Assembly (NCBI RefSeq): GCF_001552155.1
Contig: NZ_BCQQ01000028.1
Coordinates: 1 to 61,685 of the forward strand
DNA: 61,685 nucleotides
Source of the DNA: Actinomadura formosensis NBRC 14204
GTDB taxonomy: Bacteria; Actinomycetota; Actinomycetes; Streptosporangiales; Streptosporangiaceae
Direction of reading: 5' to 3'
The notes beneath the pieces are model-generated. The model saw only the letters and a list, made by a program, of their open reading frames with translations. It was not told where the DNA came from and made no database searches. Of this stretch, positions 42,229-51,631 are shown one piece after another. The position numbers were made by a program, and so were the translations under genes. Each line of letters begins with the position of its first letter. Within the stretch, counting starts at the first letter, position 1.

Positions 42229-43836
42229 TCAGGCCAGTGCCGCGCCCTCGATCGGCTCGGCATCGCCGGGACGTCCGCCCTCCCACAGCGCGGTCAGCGC
42301 GGTCGCGCTCAGCACCCGCAGGCCGACCGCGATGCACCGCTCGTCCACGTCGAAGTCGCCGCGGTGCAGGTCGTACTCGCCGGACGAGCCGGGGGTGCGG
42401 ACACCGAGCCGGGCGAGCGCGCCGGGGATCGACTCCAGATACCAGCCGAAGTCCTCCCCACCGAGGCTCTGCGGGGTCGGGACGACGCCGTCCTCGTCCA
42501 TGACCTGTGCCGCCGCGTCCCGGAGCATCTGCACGCTGGTCGCCTCGTTCACGGTCGGCGGGACGCCCCGGACGTACTCCAGCGACGCCTCCACGTCGTA
42601 GGCGGCGGCGACCGACTGCAGCAGCGCCTTCATCATCTCCGGCGCCCGGTGCCACGCCTCGTCGTCCAGGCAGCGGACGGTGCCCTCGGCGATCCCGTCG
42701 TCGGGGATCGCGTTGGCGACGGAGCCGGCCGAGATCCGCCCCCACACCAGCGACAGGCTGGAGCGCGGGTCGACGCGCCGCGACAGCGCGGACGGCAGCT
42801 CGGTGACGATCTTGGCGAGCGCGTACACCAGGTCGGCGGTCAGGTGGGGCCGGGCGGTGTGCCCGCCGGGCCCGGTGACCTTCACATGCACCTTGTCGCA
42901 GGCCGCGGTGATCGGGCCGGTGCGCAGCCCCAGCTGGCCGACCTCGATGCGGGGGTCGCAGTGCAGCGCGAACGCGCGGTCCACGCCCGCGAGGCCGCCG
43001 GCGGCCATCACGTCCAGCGCGCCGCCCGGGGTCTCCTCGGCGGGCTGGAACAGCAGCCGGACCCGGCCGGGCAGCAGCCCCGCCTCGGCCTGCTGCGCGA
43101 GGAACAGGCCGGCGCCCAGCACCATCGCGGTGTGGACGTCGTGGCCGCACGCGTGCGCGACGCCCGGGACCGTCGACCGGTACGGGACGCCCTCCTTCTC
43201 GTCCTCCAGCGGGAGCGCGTCGATGTCGGCGCGCAGCGCGACCGTGGTGCCGTCGGCCGGGCCGATGTCGCAGAACAGGCCGGTGCCCTTGGGGAGGATC
43301 ACCGGGTCCAGGCCCGCCGCGCGCAGCCGCTCGGCGATCTTCCCGGTCGTGCGGTGCTCGGCGTAGCCCAGCTCGGGGTGCATGTGCAGATCGCGGCGGA
43401 ACGCGATCAGCTCGTCCTCGTGGTCGGCCAGGAACGCGTCGAGCTGCGGCTGGAGGGCCGCGCCGCCGAGCACCGGGGGCACTGCCACCGGCCGGCTCGC
43501 GCCGGGCACCGTCACCGCGTTCACCGCCTCGCCGGGCGCCACGGCCCCGTTCATGCCGGCGATGCCGTTCACGTCGGCGATGCCGTTCACGTCGGCGGTG
43601 CCGGCGTCCCGGCCGACGGGGCTCGCGGCGGTGGGTGGTTCAAGGCCGGGCATCACCCCGGGTCCCGGATGTGTCATGTGCGCCCCCTGCGCGACGGCGG
43701 AGCCGGACGGCGTCCGCCCGTTGGTGTCCTCGTTTTCGAGAACGTTCTCTGCACCCTGTTCGCTCTTCGGCTCGTTCGGGTTCACGGTCGGGTTCGCGGG
43801 ACGGGTCGTCCGCTCCGGCCTCTCACGGTCCGGCAT
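42229..43836 (-). CDS. M20 family amidohydrolase with long N-terminal extension
   Basis: A 535-aa zinc amidohydrolase of the AbgB/HipO/AmiB type. The catalytic domain starts near residue 130 (LDAFLADHEDELIAFRRDLH). Metal-site motifs: HACGHDVHTAMVLGAG, FQPAEETPGGA and FALHCDPRIEVG, then a C-terminal SLGGEDFGWYLESIPGAL. Residues 1-125 are an unusual low-complexity leader with NG-rich hexapeptide repeats. ATG 43836 has an excellent GGGGGAGG at 7 nt and overlaps the upstream gene by 14 nt; ATG 43677 also has GGGGG nearby. The substrate could be an N-acyl amino acid or amide. Confidence 0.87.
   Translation of the reverse strand: MPDRERPERTTRPANPTVNPNEPKSEQGAENVLENEDTNGRTPSGSAVAQGAHMTHPGPGVMPGLEPPTAASPVGRDAGTADVNGIADVNGIAGMNGAVAPGEAVNAVTVPGASRPVAVPPVLGGAALQPQLDAFLADHEDELIAFRRDLHMHPELGYAEHRTTGKIAERLRAAGLDPVILPKGTGLFCDIGPADGTTVALRADIDALPLEDEKEGVPYRSTVPGVAHACGHDVHTAMVLGAGLFLAQQAEAGLLPGRVRLLFQPAEETPGGALDVMAAGGLAGVDRAFALHCDPRIEVGQLGLRTGPITAACDKVHVKVTGPGGHTARPHLTADLVYALAKIVTELPSALSRRVDPRSSLSLVWGRISAGSVANAIPDDGIAEGTVRCLDDEAWHRAPEMMKALLQSVAAAYDVEASLEYVRGVPPTVNEATSVQMLRDAAAQVMDEDGVVPTPQSLGGEDFGWYLESIPGALARLGVRTPGSSGEYDLHRGDFDVDERCIAVGLRVLSATALTALWEGGRPGDAEPIEGAALA
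43546..43596. repeat. 18-bp coding tandem repeat in the M20 gene
   Basis: Two identical 18-bp units (43561-43578 and 43579-43596, GATGCCGTTCACGTCGGC) and a degenerate third (43546-43560) encode ADVNGI-type hexapeptides in the N-terminal linker. Confidence 0.8.
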
Positions 43837-44989
43837 GTACGACCTCCCCCGGTGTGACGAACCGGTCCTCCGCGAGCTCGGTGATCGCCGCGTCGACGAT
43901 GTTCTCCAGCGTGCCGCCTCCGGCGCGGATCGCGCGCTGCCGCTCGTACGGGGCCCCGTGCTCCAGGACCTCGCCCGCGACCTTGAGCTCCTCGGCGCAG
44001 CCGAGCCGGTCGGCGACCGGCTCCAGCTCCCGGATCAGCTCGTACAGCTCGTCGCGGAGCGGCGCGGTGTTGCCCGCGTCGTCGGTGATGACGATCGCGT
44101 CGAGCCCGTACCGGGTCGCGCGCCACTTGTTGTCGCGCACCACCCAGGCGGCCGGCCTCGGCAGCGTGTAGCCCCGGTCGAGCTGCTGATCGAACAGCGT
44201 GACCAGGCTCTGGCACAGCGCCGCGGCCATCCCCACCTCACGCATGGTGGGAATGCCGTCGAACATCCTGATCTCAACCGTCCCGAAGTCGGGATGCGGG
44301 CGGATGTCCCACCACACTTCCTTGATGCTCCGGATGGTTCCAGAACGCATCAGTGTGTCCATGTAATCCTCGAAGGCCCCCCAGTCGTCAAGCAAGTGGG
44401 GCGGTCCGGCCGTCGGCAGCTGACCGAAGACCACCGCCCGGCAGGACGCGAGGCCGGTGTCGCCGCCGCTCCAGAACGGGCTGGACGCGGTGAGCGCGAG
44501 GAAGTGCGGAAGATAGGACGAGAGCGCGTTGACGATGGGGATCGCCTTGGCGCCGTCGGAGATGCCGACGTGGACGTGAACGCCGAACGTCTGGATGCGC
44601 CGGGCCAGCCACTGCATCTCCTCGATCAGCTTGGCGTAGCGGCCCATGGGCGCCATCACCGCGTCCCGCCAGTCGCTGATCGGGTGGGTGCCCGTGCAGG
44701 CCAGCGCGATGCCGCGTTCGGCGGCGGCGGCGCGCAGCGCGGTGAGCGTGCCGGACAGGTCGGCCTTGGCCTCGCCGACGGTGTCGCAGATGCCGGTCAC
44801 GACCTCGACCATCGACTCCATCAGCTCGTGCCGGATGCGGGGGTTGTCTCCCTCCAAGCTGAGCGAAGGCAAGGCGGCGAGCACCTCGCGTGCGTCCTGC
44901 CGCAGGTGCCTCGTCCCCGCATCGACGAGCTGGATCTCCCACTCGACGCCGAGCGTCGCCCCGTTCGATGCGTTGAAGTCAATGGCCAC
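43823..44989 (-). CDS. Carboxylate-amine ligase, YbdK-type (glutamate-cysteine ligase family 2)
   Basis: A 388-aa GCS2-superfamily ligase. Motifs: NGATLGVEWEIQLVDAG (the GVExE nucleotide/metal site), HELMESMVEVVTGICDTVGE, GTHPISDWRD, FGVHVHVGI, RPHPDFGTVEIRMFDG and NKWRATRYGLDA. YbdK proteins have weak gamma-glutamylcysteine ligase activity, and the natural reaction is often unknown. GTG 44989 has GGAGG at 6 nt; a TTG six bases upstream is in frame but abuts the binding site. The M20 start lies inside its 3' end, so the two are translationally coupled. Confidence 0.88.
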   Translation of the reverse strand: MAIDFNASNGATLGVEWEIQLVDAGTRHLRQDAREVLAALPSLSLEGDNPRIRHELMESMVEVVTGICDTVGEAKADLSGTLTALRAAAAERGIALACTGTHPISDWRDAVMAPMGRYAKLIEEMQWLARRIQTFGVHVHVGISDGAKAIPIVNALSSYLPHFLALTASSPFWSGGDTGLASCRAVVFGQLPTAGPPHLLDDWGAFEDYMDTLMRSGTIRSIKEVWWDIRPHPDFGTVEIRMFDGIPTMREVGMAAALCQSLVTLFDQQLDRGYTLPRPAAWVVRDNKWRATRYGLDAIVITDDAGNTAPLRDELYELIRELEPVADRLGCAEELKVAGEVLEHGAPYERQRAIRAGGGTLENIVDAAITELAEDRFVTPGEVVHAGP

Positions 44990-45473
44990 GGCCAACCTCC
45001 GTCCACAATCCTTGCAGGTCGTTGCGTGGCACGTGGCGCAATTCAGCCAGCGGGTCCCTAAGCCTGGACAAACGCCGGTCCAGGGTCACGTGTTCGCTCC
45101 ATGATGGCGCCCGTGCCCGCCACCCTGCCGGGTGTCCCTGCCCTTTGCGGATCATTTGACTCATGCGGGCGGTCGGCGGAAGCTCGGGCGTCATCCTTTT
45201 CGATCATCGGTCTCGTCCAGGGCATCACTAGATCGAACTAGTCAGCCCGTCCCAAAATACCGTCAATGACGGACTGTAACCAATCCAGCCTGCCGCCTAC
45301 GTACCGTAAGATCACTTATGCACCGTGTGTCGCTCCCGTCCCGAGCTTGCCGCCTGCGCGGTCGGGTACCTCCTCGCCGGACACGTCGCCTAGTCTTCGG
45401 GGGAGTCATGGGCGTTGGGCGCATGCGCGTCGGGAGCGATCGCGCTTCCAGGGGAAAAAGGAGCGTCGAGAGC
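44990..45473. promoter_or_regulatory. 484-bp divergent intergenic region
   Basis: No gene is supported here. The region serves the YbdK-type gene (left) and the carboxypeptidase (right). It is AT-richer than its surroundings. Visible elements: a small dyad ACTAG-N6-CTAGT near 45230; a 13-bp palindrome CCGTCAATGACGG (45260-45272); and a -10-like TAAGAT (45307-45312). If TAAGAT is used, transcription starts near 45319 and the carboxypeptidase mRNA has a leader of about 155 nt, in which an AAAAAGGAG binding site lies at 45455-45463. Confidence 0.5.
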
Positions 45474-46712
45474 TTGCGAGCTGAGCGACCAGGGCCGGCC
45501 GGCGTCCGCCGCGCCCTGACGGTGATCACGGTTCCGGTCACGGCCGTCTCGCTGGCCGCCGGCCCCGTCCTGGTGGCGCCGCCCGCCACCGCCGCGGCCC
45601 CGGCCGCCGCACCGCCGGCCGAGACCGTCGGCGGGCCGCAGCTCGCCGGCCGCGGCATCGTCGTCAACCCGGCCCCCGGCCTGCCGCCCCTGCCCAAGAT
45701 CAAGGCCGCCTCGTACCTGATCGCGGACGCCGACACCGGGGACGTCCTCGCCGCCAAGGACCCGCACGGGCACTACCTGCCGGCGAGCACGCTCAAGACG
45801 CTGACCGCGCTGGCGCTCGTCCCCAGGCTGGACCCGAACCGGCTCGTCCGGCCCTCGCAGAAGGCGTGCGACGTCGAGGGCACCAAGGTCGGGATGACGC
45901 CGAAGATGCAGTACAAGGTCTCCGACCTGTTCCACGCGCTGCTGATGATGTCCGCCAACGACGCGGCGGTGACGCTCGCCGAGACGGACGGCGGGATGCG
46001 CAGGACACTCGCCGACATGAACGCCGAGGCCCGGCGGATCAACGCGCGCGACACGCTCGCCGGGTCACCGAACGGGCTCGACCGCGACCTCGGGCTGAAC
46101 GTCCGCACGCAGCACACCTCGGCGTACGACCTGGCGCTGATCCTGCGCGAGGGGATGAAGAACCCCGCCTACCGCGGGTACATGCAGGCCATCGACTTCC
46201 ACTTCCCCGCGCCGCCCACCAAGAAGGAGCGCAAGAAGGGCAAGAAGGTCGGCGGATACCCGATCCACACCCACAACCACATGATGCCGGGCGAGCGGGA
46301 AGCCTACCCGGGCATGATCGGCGGCAAGAACGGTTACACGATCGCCGCCAGGCAGACGTTCGTCGCCCAGGCGCGGCGCGGCGGGCACACCATCGTGATC
46401 TCGCTGATGGGCGCGGACATGCCGCCGTCCCCCTACGCGGCCAAGCTGCTGAACTGGGGCTTCGCCACCCGCGGCAAGGTGCGGCCGGTGGGGACGCTCG
46501 TCCCGCCCGGCACGCCCGAGCGGGCCAAGAAGGACGGCGACTCCGGCCTGCTGCCGGACGCCCCGCTCGCCTCGGACGACTCGACCCGCAGGTGGCTGCT
46601 CGTGGGCGGCGGCGCGGCCGGGGCGCTGCTGGCGATCGTGGTGCTGTTCGTGGTGCTGCGCCGCCGCCGGCGCCTGGAGGCGGCCCGCTCCGGCCACGAC
46701 TCCGGCCGGTAG
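45474..46712 (+). CDS. D-alanyl-D-alanine carboxypeptidase (S11 family)
   Basis: A 413-aa penicillin-binding protein that trims peptidoglycan stem peptides. Signal peptide (RRALTVITVPVTAVSLAAG through TAAA). Active-site motifs: SxxK in LPASTLKTLTAL, SxN in LMMSANDAAV, and KNG (GGKNGYTIAARQTF) in place of the usual KTG. A C-terminal transmembrane helix (WLLVGGGAAGALLAIVVLFV) and Arg cluster anchor it. The start is uncertain: TTG 45474 has AAGGAG at 10 nt and is where G/C-ending codons begin. ATG 45408 (GGGGGAG, very short spacing) and leaderless ATG 45318 are alternatives. Confidence 0.88.
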   Translation: MRAERPGPAGVRRALTVITVPVTAVSLAAGPVLVAPPATAAAPAAAPPAETVGGPQLAGRGIVVNPAPGLPPLPKIKAASYLIADADTGDVLAAKDPHGHYLPASTLKTLTALALVPRLDPNRLVRPSQKACDVEGTKVGMTPKMQYKVSDLFHALLMMSANDAAVTLAETDGGMRRTLADMNAEARRINARDTLAGSPNGLDRDLGLNVRTQHTSAYDLALILREGMKNPAYRGYMQAIDFHFPAPPTKKERKKGKKVGGYPIHTHNHMMPGEREAYPGMIGGKNGYTIAARQTFVAQARRGGHTIVISLMGADMPPSPYAAKLLNWGFATRGKVRPVGTLVPPGTPERAKKDGDSGLLPDAPLASDDSTRRWLLVGGGAAGALLAIVVLFVVLRRRRRLEAARSGHDSGR

Positions 46713-46727
46713 ATCAGCGCGGGGACG

Positions 46728-47807
46728 TCAGCGCGGGGACGGCGCCTTCCGGTGTTCCGAAGGCGCCCCCGTCCCGTTCCGGCCGGCCCCGTTCTGCTCC
46801 GCCCCGTTCTGCTCCGCCCCGTTCTGCTCCGCTTCGGCGCGCTCCTGGAGCGCTTCGGCCTCCGCACGGTCGGCGCAGTTCTCCGGATTCGTGGCGTCGG
46901 CGGTGAGGACGACCCGGCGGGTGGCCGTCCACGCGGCGGTGAACAGCGAGAACCGGGACACGATGTTGATCCACACCATCAGCCCGACCAGGACGGCGAA
47001 CGTGCCGTAGACCGGGTTCTGGGTCGTCCGCCCGAGCAGCAGCGTCGCGATCTGCTTGAGGACCTCGAAGCCGACGGCGCCGAACAGCGCGCCCCGGATG
47101 ATCCGCCGCCACGGCGCCCGCGTCCCCGACAGCCGGGTGAACAGCACCAGGAACACGACCGTGTCGAACACGATCGCGCAGGCCAGCGACAGCAGCCGCA
47201 GGCCCGTCCCGGCGCCGGGGACGTGCTCCAGACCGAGCCAGCCGAGGACGGTGTGCGTCGCGGACGTCGTGACCGTCGTCACCGCCACGCCGCAGATGAG
47301 GATCACGCCCAGGAAAGCCAGCACGGCCAAGTCCCACAGCCGCATCAGGAAGAAGTTGCCGCCGCCGTCCGGCTCGTTGCCCCAGATGTCGCGCAGCGAT
47401 TCGCGCAGCACCTGCACCCAGCCGAGCCCGGTGAACAGCAACGCGACCAGGCCGACGACCCCGACGGCCGTCTTGGACTGGGCGATCTGCTCCACCTGGA
47501 GCTGCCCCGCGAGGCCGGGCAGCTGGGAGTTGACCGCCCGCACGAAGTAGTCGCGGGCCTGCGCGCTGACGCCGACGAGGTAGCCGAGCAGCGAGTACGC
47601 CAGCGCCAGCAGCGGGAAGAACGACAGGAAGGCGTAGCAGGTGAGGGCGGCGGCGAGCCGGTCGCCGCGCCGCTCCCGGTACCGCTCGAACGCGCGGGCC
47701 TGGTGGTCGAGCCAGCGCCAGCGGTCGCGTGCGCCCCGCAGCAGGTCTTTTCCCTCGCCGAACAGGGACTCGATCCGTCCCTGCGCCCTATTGATCACCT
47801 GCCGCAT
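46728..47807 (-). CDS. YihY/BrkB family inner-membrane protein
   Basis: A 359-aa protein with about six transmembrane helices. The family opening is present (RGDRLAAALTCYAFLSFFPL), as are LLFTGLGWVQVLRESLRDIW, FLGVILICGVAVTTVTTSA and VLVGLMVWINIVSRFSLFTA. The C-terminal tail is hydrophilic with three AEQNG repeats. ATG 47807 has no Shine-Dalgarno; TACGTT (47819-47814 on the minus strand) lies exactly 6 nt upstream, so the mRNA is probably leaderless. Function of the family is debated; the link to RNase BN is a historic misannotation. Confidence 0.9.
   Translation of the reverse strand: MRQVINRAQGRIESLFGEGKDLLRGARDRWRWLDHQARAFERYRERRGDRLAAALTCYAFLSFFPLLALAYSLLGYLVGVSAQARDYFVRAVNSQLPGLAGQLQVEQIAQSKTAVGVVGLVALLFTGLGWVQVLRESLRDIWGNEPDGGGNFFLMRLWDLAVLAFLGVILICGVAVTTVTTSATHTVLGWLGLEHVPGAGTGLRLLSLACAIVFDTVVFLVLFTRLSGTRAPWRRIIRGALFGAVGFEVLKQIATLLLGRTTQNPVYGTFAVLVGLMVWINIVSRFSLFTAAWTATRRVVLTADATNPENCADRAEAEALQERAEAEQNGAEQNGAEQNGAGRNGTGAPSEHRKAPSPR
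46787..46831. repeat. 15-bp coding tandem repeat, three perfect copies
   Basis: Three identical units of CCCCGTTCTGCTCCG encode AEQNG-type pentapeptides in the C-terminal tail of the BrkB-family protein. A candidate variable-number repeat. Confidence 0.85.
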
Positions 47808-47860
47808 GTACGCAACGTACCCAGAGGCGCCAAGTCGATGCCGCGGACGGTAATCAACCG

Positions 47861-48523
47861 TTAACGTCCGGGCGATCGGTGTCCGGGCGCGGGGACGGCG
47901 CCGTCCCCGAACACGAAGTCGCACTGCCGCCGCCAGATGCCGTCCATCCCGTGCTCGTAGAGCGAGAACCCCCACGCCTGGAAGTCGGCGCCGTAGCCGG
48001 CGAGTTCCTTGAACGCGCGGTCCATGACGTCGTCGGGCAGGCGGTGGGCGATCGTGACGTGCGGGTGGTACGGGAACGGCAGCGGCCGGGACAGCGGCCC
48101 CGACATGACCTTCGCCTGGACGCGTTCGCAGCCGCCGATCCCCTCGGCGAGCGCCACGAACACGACCGGGGACACCGGCCGGAACGTTCCGCTGCCGCGC
48201 AGCCTGATCGGGAACGGGCGCTCGGTGCGGGCGACGGCGAGCAGATGCTCCTCGATGGCGTCCAGCGCGGACTCGTGCACCTCGGTCGGCGGCAGCAGCG
48301 TGATGTGCGTCGGGATCGCGTGCGCGAGGGGGTCGCCGAACGAGGCGCGCCTGGACTGCAGGAACGTCCCGTGCGGGTCGGGGATCGGGATGGCGACGCC
48401 GATCGCGCGGGCCCCGGCCGGGCGGGCGCCGGGCAGGCCCCCGACCATCGTGGTCTCGGCCGCGGAGGGGGCCCGCACCCGGCCCTCCGCGGCATCGCCT
48501 CGGGGTGAGCGGTCAGCGACCAC
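47861..48523 (-). CDS. 2'-5' RNA ligase family (2H phosphoesterase) protein
   Basis: A 220-aa protein carrying the two HxT/Sx motifs of 2H phosphoesterases: PTHITLLPP (first) and [10 protein letters not shown] (second), at the usual distance of roughly 80 residues. About 40 N-terminal residues before [13 protein letters not shown] are poorly structured. GTG 48523 overlaps the trpS stop by 11 nt; ATG 48448 is an alternative. Family members hydrolyse 2',3'-cyclic or 2'-5' phosphodiesters; the substrate here is unknown. Confidence 0.85.
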   Translation of the reverse strand: MVADRSPRGDAAEGRVRAPSAAETTMVGGLPGARPAGARAIGVAIPIPDPHGTFLQSRRASFGDPLAHAIPTHITLLPPTEVHESALDAIEEHLLAVARTERPFPIRLRGSGTFRPVSPVVFVALAEGIGGCERVQAKVMSGPLSRPLPFPYHPHVTIAHRLPDDVMDRAFKELAGYGADFQAWGFSLYEHGMDGIWRRQCDFVFGDGAVPAPGHRSPGR

Positions 48524-49592
48524 GTCCCACGAATCCCACCCGTTCGCGCACGGTCTCCATCGTCCGCACGGCGACCTCGGAGGCGCGCCCGGCGCCCTGG
48601 GCGAGCAGCCGTTCGAGGTGCTCCTCGTCGTCCAGCAGCTTGAGCGTGCGCTCCCGGATCGGCGTGAACGTGTCGAGGACGACCTGCGCGAGGTCCTTCT
48701 TGAACTGCCCGTAGCCGGAGCCCTTGTAGCGGGCCTCCAGATCGGGGATGGACGTGCCCTCCAGCGCGGAGTAGATCCGCAGCAGGTTGGTGACGCCGGC
48801 CTTCTTCTCCTCGTCGTAGACGACCTCGGTGCCGGTGTCGGTGACCGCGCGCATGATCTTCTTGCGCATCGGTCCCGGCTCCTCCAGCACGTCGATGATC
48901 CCCTGCGGCGAGGACGCCGACTTGCTCATCTTCGCGGCCGGCTCCTGCAGGTCGGTGATCTTCGCGGCGCCCTCGGGGATGTGGGCGTCCGGCAGCACGA
49001 ACGTCTCCCCGAAGCGGTGGTTGAACCGCTGCGCGAGCGTGCGGGTCAGCTCCAGGTGCTGCCGCTGGTCCTCCCCCACCGGGACGCGCAGCGGGCGCCC
49101 GGCGACCGGTTCGGGGGTGTAGAGCAGGATGTCGGCGGCCTGCAGGATCGGGTAGGTGAACAGGCCGACGCTCGTCCCGGACGTGCCCTGCTTGGACGAC
49201 TTGTCCTTGAACTGGGTCATGCGTCCGGCCTCGCCGAACCCGGTGAGGCAGCCCAGTATCCACGCCAGCTCGGCGTGCTCGGGGACGTGGCTCTGCACGA
49301 ACACCGTGGCGCGGGCGGGGTCCACGCCCATCGCGAACAGCTGCGCGGCGGCGACCTTCGTGCGGCGGCGCAGCTGCGCGGGATCCTGCTCGACGGTGAT
49401 CGCGTGCAGGTCGACCACGCAGTAGAACGCCTCGTGCGTGTCCTGCATCGCGACCCACTGCCGGAGCGCGCCCAGATAGTTGCCGAGGTGGAACGAGTCG
49501 GCGGTGGGCTGGATGCCGGAGAACACCCGCGGCGGGGCCGCGGTGGTTCCGGCGTCGGACGCTTCGGGGTTGGGCGCTTCGGGCATCTGCAC
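48513..49592 (-). CDS. trpS: Tryptophanyl-tRNA synthetase
   Basis: A 359-aa class I synthetase charging tRNA-Trp. The HIGH-type motif is [15 protein letters not shown] (HLGN, 35-38) and the KMSKS motif is [13 protein letters not shown]. TrpRS landmarks include [32 protein letters not shown] and [15 protein letters not shown]. The N-terminus is about 20 residues longer than in typical TrpRS ([19 protein letters not shown]). It lies 12 nt after the CBS-domain gene. Confidence 0.96.
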   Translation of the reverse strand: MQMPEAPNPEASDAGTTAAPPRVFSGIQPTADSFHLGNYLGALRQWVAMQDTHEAFYCVVDLHAITVEQDPAQLRRRTKVAAAQLFAMGVDPARATVFVQSHVPEHAELAWILGCLTGFGEAGRMTQFKDKSSKQGTSGTSVGLFTYPILQAADILLYTPEPVAGRPLRVPVGEDQRQHLELTRTLAQRFNHRFGETFVLPDAHIPEGAAKITDLQEPAAKMSKSASSPQGIIDVLEEPGPMRKKIMRAVTDTGTEVVYDEEKKAGVTNLLRIYSALEGTSIPDLEARYKGSGYGQFKKDLAQVVLDTFTPIRERTLKLLDDEEHLERLLAQGAGRASEVAVRTMETVRERVGFVGRGR

Positions 49593-49604
49593 GGACCGAT
49601 TCTC

Positions 49605-50594
49605 TCAGGTGTCACCGGAGGCTCCGCCGCCCACGGCCCGCCCGCTGGAAGGGCCGGCGACGGCGTCGCCGAGCACCGCCCGCGGGGTCGCGGACGGCGT
49701 GCCGGGCGGCACCGGTACGGCCTGCGGCATCGCCCGGGGCATGACGCGCACGCGGGCCACCCGCCGGCCGTCCATCCGGGCCACCGCGAGCCGGCGGCCC
49801 GCGACCTCCACCGAGTCGCCCTCGGCGGGGACCCGGCGCAGTACCGCCATGATGTGCCCGGCGACCGTCTCGTACGGGCCGGCGGGCAGCCGGATGCCGG
49901 TCTCGGCGGCGAAGTCGTCCAGGTTGAGCAGGCCGTCGACCTCGACAACCCCGCCGTGCAGGCGCCGTGCCTGCGCGTCCTGCACATCATATTCGTCGCG
50001 GATGTCCCCGATGAGCTCCTCCACGAGGTCCTCCAGGGTCACGATTCCCGCCACGCCGCCGTACTCGTCCATGACGATCGCCAGGTGGCAGCCCTCGCGG
50101 CGCATCTCCGACAGGGCGGGCAGCACCCGTTTGGAGGACGGAAGGAACTTCACGGGGCGCACCAGCTCGCCCACCGGGGCATCGCGCTCCGGCGGGTCCG
50201 GGGCCAGCAGGTCACGGATGTGGACGAATCCGACGACCTCGTCGTGGGAGTCGCGGCAGACGGGGAACCGGGAGTGCGGGCTCGCGGCCGCCAGCCGGGC
50301 CGCCTCGGCCAGCGCGAGCGCCGCGTCCAGGAACACCACCTCGGTGCGCGGGACCAGGACCTCGCGCAGCGGCCGCTCCCCCGCCGCGAACACCTCCCCG
50401 ATCAGCGTCCGCTCGTCCGCGGTGAGCTGGGTGTTCCCGGCCACCAGCGCCCGCATCCGCTCCGCGGTGATCTCCTCGCGCAGCGCCTCCGGGTCGCCGC
50501 CCGACAGCCGCACGACGAGGTCGGTCGATCTCGACAGCAGCCACACCAGGGGCCGCGCGAGGGCGCCCGGCGGCAGGGACGGCGTGCGGTCCAT
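49605..50594 (-). CDS. CBS-pair/CorC_HlyC domain protein (hemolysin C family) lacking most of DUF21
   Basis: A 329-aa protein. A short hydrophobic/amphipathic N-terminus ([19 protein letters not shown]) matches only the last helix of the DUF21 membrane domain. CBS repeats follow ([50 protein letters not shown], partly shown here), then a CorC_HlyC domain ([20 protein letters not shown]). The tail is Pro/Gly-rich. ATG 50594 has GGGAAGGG at 7 nt, so the short form is real unless an upstream frameshift exists. Family roles include Mg/Co efflux and membrane homeostasis. Confidence 0.82.
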   Translation of the reverse strand: MDRTPSLPPGALARPLVWLLSRSTDLVVRLSGGDPEALREEITAERMRALVAGNTQLTADERTLIGEVFAAGERPLREVLVPRTEVVFLDAALALAEAARLAAASPHSRFPVCRDSHDEVVGFVHIRDLLAPDPPERDAPVGELVRPVKFLPSSKRVLPALSEMRREGCHLAIVMDEYGGVAGIVTLEDLVEELIGDIRDEYDVQDAQARRLHGGVVEVDGLLNLDDFAAETGIRLPAGPYETVAGHIMAVLRRVPAEGDSVEVAGRRLAVARMDGRRVARVRVMPRAMPQAVPVPPGTPSATPRAVLGDAVAGPSSGRAVGGGASGDT

Positions 50595-50677
50595 ACGTTC
50601 ACCCTTCCCCGTCCGCGGTTCCGGATAGCCTGGACGCACCCCGCCCGGCCCGAGAGTCCCATCATGGAGGTCCGTCA

Positions 50678-51631
50678 GTGAAGCTGCTCGTCACCGGAGG
50701 CGCCGGCTACATCGGCAGCGTCGTCTCCGCTCTGCTCCTGGAGGCGGGGCACGAGGTCGTCGTGCTGGACGACCTGTCCACCGGCCACGAGGACGCGGTG
50801 CCCGAAGGCGCCAGGCTGGTGCGCGGCACGCTGCGCGACACGGCCGCCGACCTGCTCGCCGGAGCCGGGTTCGACGCCGTGCTGCACTTCGCCGCCAAGT
50901 CCCTCGTCGGCGAGTCGGTGGAGAAGCCCGGCCTGTACTGGGACAAGAACCTCGGCGAGTCGCTGGCACTGCTGGACGCGATGCGCCGCGCCGGCGTCCC
51001 CCGGATCGTGTTCTCCTCCACCGCCGCGACGTACGGGGAGCCGGAGTCGACGCCGATCCTGGAGACCGACCCGACCCGTCCGACCAACCCCTACGGCGCG
51101 TCCAAGCTGGCGATCGACACGGCGCTGGCCGAGTACGCGCGGCTGCACGGCATCGGCGGCGTGTCGCTGCGGTACTTCAACGTGGCGGGCGCCTACGGGC
51201 GGCTCGGCGAGCGGCACACCGTCGAGACCCACCTGATCCCGAACGTGCTGAAGATCGCGCAGGGCGACGGCGCGGCGGTGAAGCTGTTCGGCGACGACTA
51301 CCCGACGCCGGACGGCACCTGCGTCCGCGACTACGTCCACGTGGTCGACCTCGGCCGCGCCCACCTGCTGGCGCTGGACGCCTGCGCGCCGGGCACGCAC
51401 CAGATCTTCAACCTGGGCTGCGGCAGCGGCTACTCCGTCCGCGAGGTCGTCGAGGCGTGCCGCGAGGTCACCGGCCGCGACATCCCGGCCGAGGTCGTGC
51501 CGCGCCGGCCCGGCGACCCGGCCGCGCTGATCGCCTCGTCGGAGAAGATCCAGGCCGAACTCGGCTGGAAGCCCGAGCGCGACCTGCGCACGATGATCGG
51601 CGACGCGTGGACGTTCCTGCGCTCGCGATGA
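50678..51631 (+). CDS. galE: UDP-glucose 4-epimerase
   Basis: A 317-aa extended SDR interconverting UDP-glucose and UDP-galactose. NAD motif [31 protein letters not shown]; catalytic Ser in [11 protein letters not shown] and YxxxK in [29 protein letters not shown]; and [18 protein letters not shown]. All are GalE signatures. GTG 50678 has GGAGG at 8 nt. It overlaps galK as ATGA; no galT is in the cluster. Confidence 0.95.
   Translation: MKLLVTGGAGYIGSVVSALLLEAGHEVVVLDDLSTGHEDAVPEGARLVRGTLRDTAADLLAGAGFDAVLHFAAKSLVGESVEKPGLYWDKNLGESLALLDAMRRAGVPRIVFSSTAATYGEPESTPILETDPTRPTNPYGASKLAIDTALAEYARLHGIGGVSLRYFNVAGAYGRLGERHTVETHLIPNVLKIAQGDGAAVKLFGDDYPTPDGTCVRDYVHVVDLGRAHLLALDACAPGTHQIFNLGCGSGYSVREVVEACREVTGRDIPAEVVPRRPGDPAALIASSEKIQAELGWKPERDLRTMIGDAWTFLRSR

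Noticed and set aside
45318..45473. N-terminal coding extension of the D,D-carboxypeptidase
   Set aside because: Third-position base use is not coding-like and the signal peptide would sit too far inside. Kept only as an alternative start.
45263..45757. Minus-strand 164-aa open frame
   Set aside because: Antisense to the carboxypeptidase signal region; composition is low-complexity Arg/Pro/Ala.
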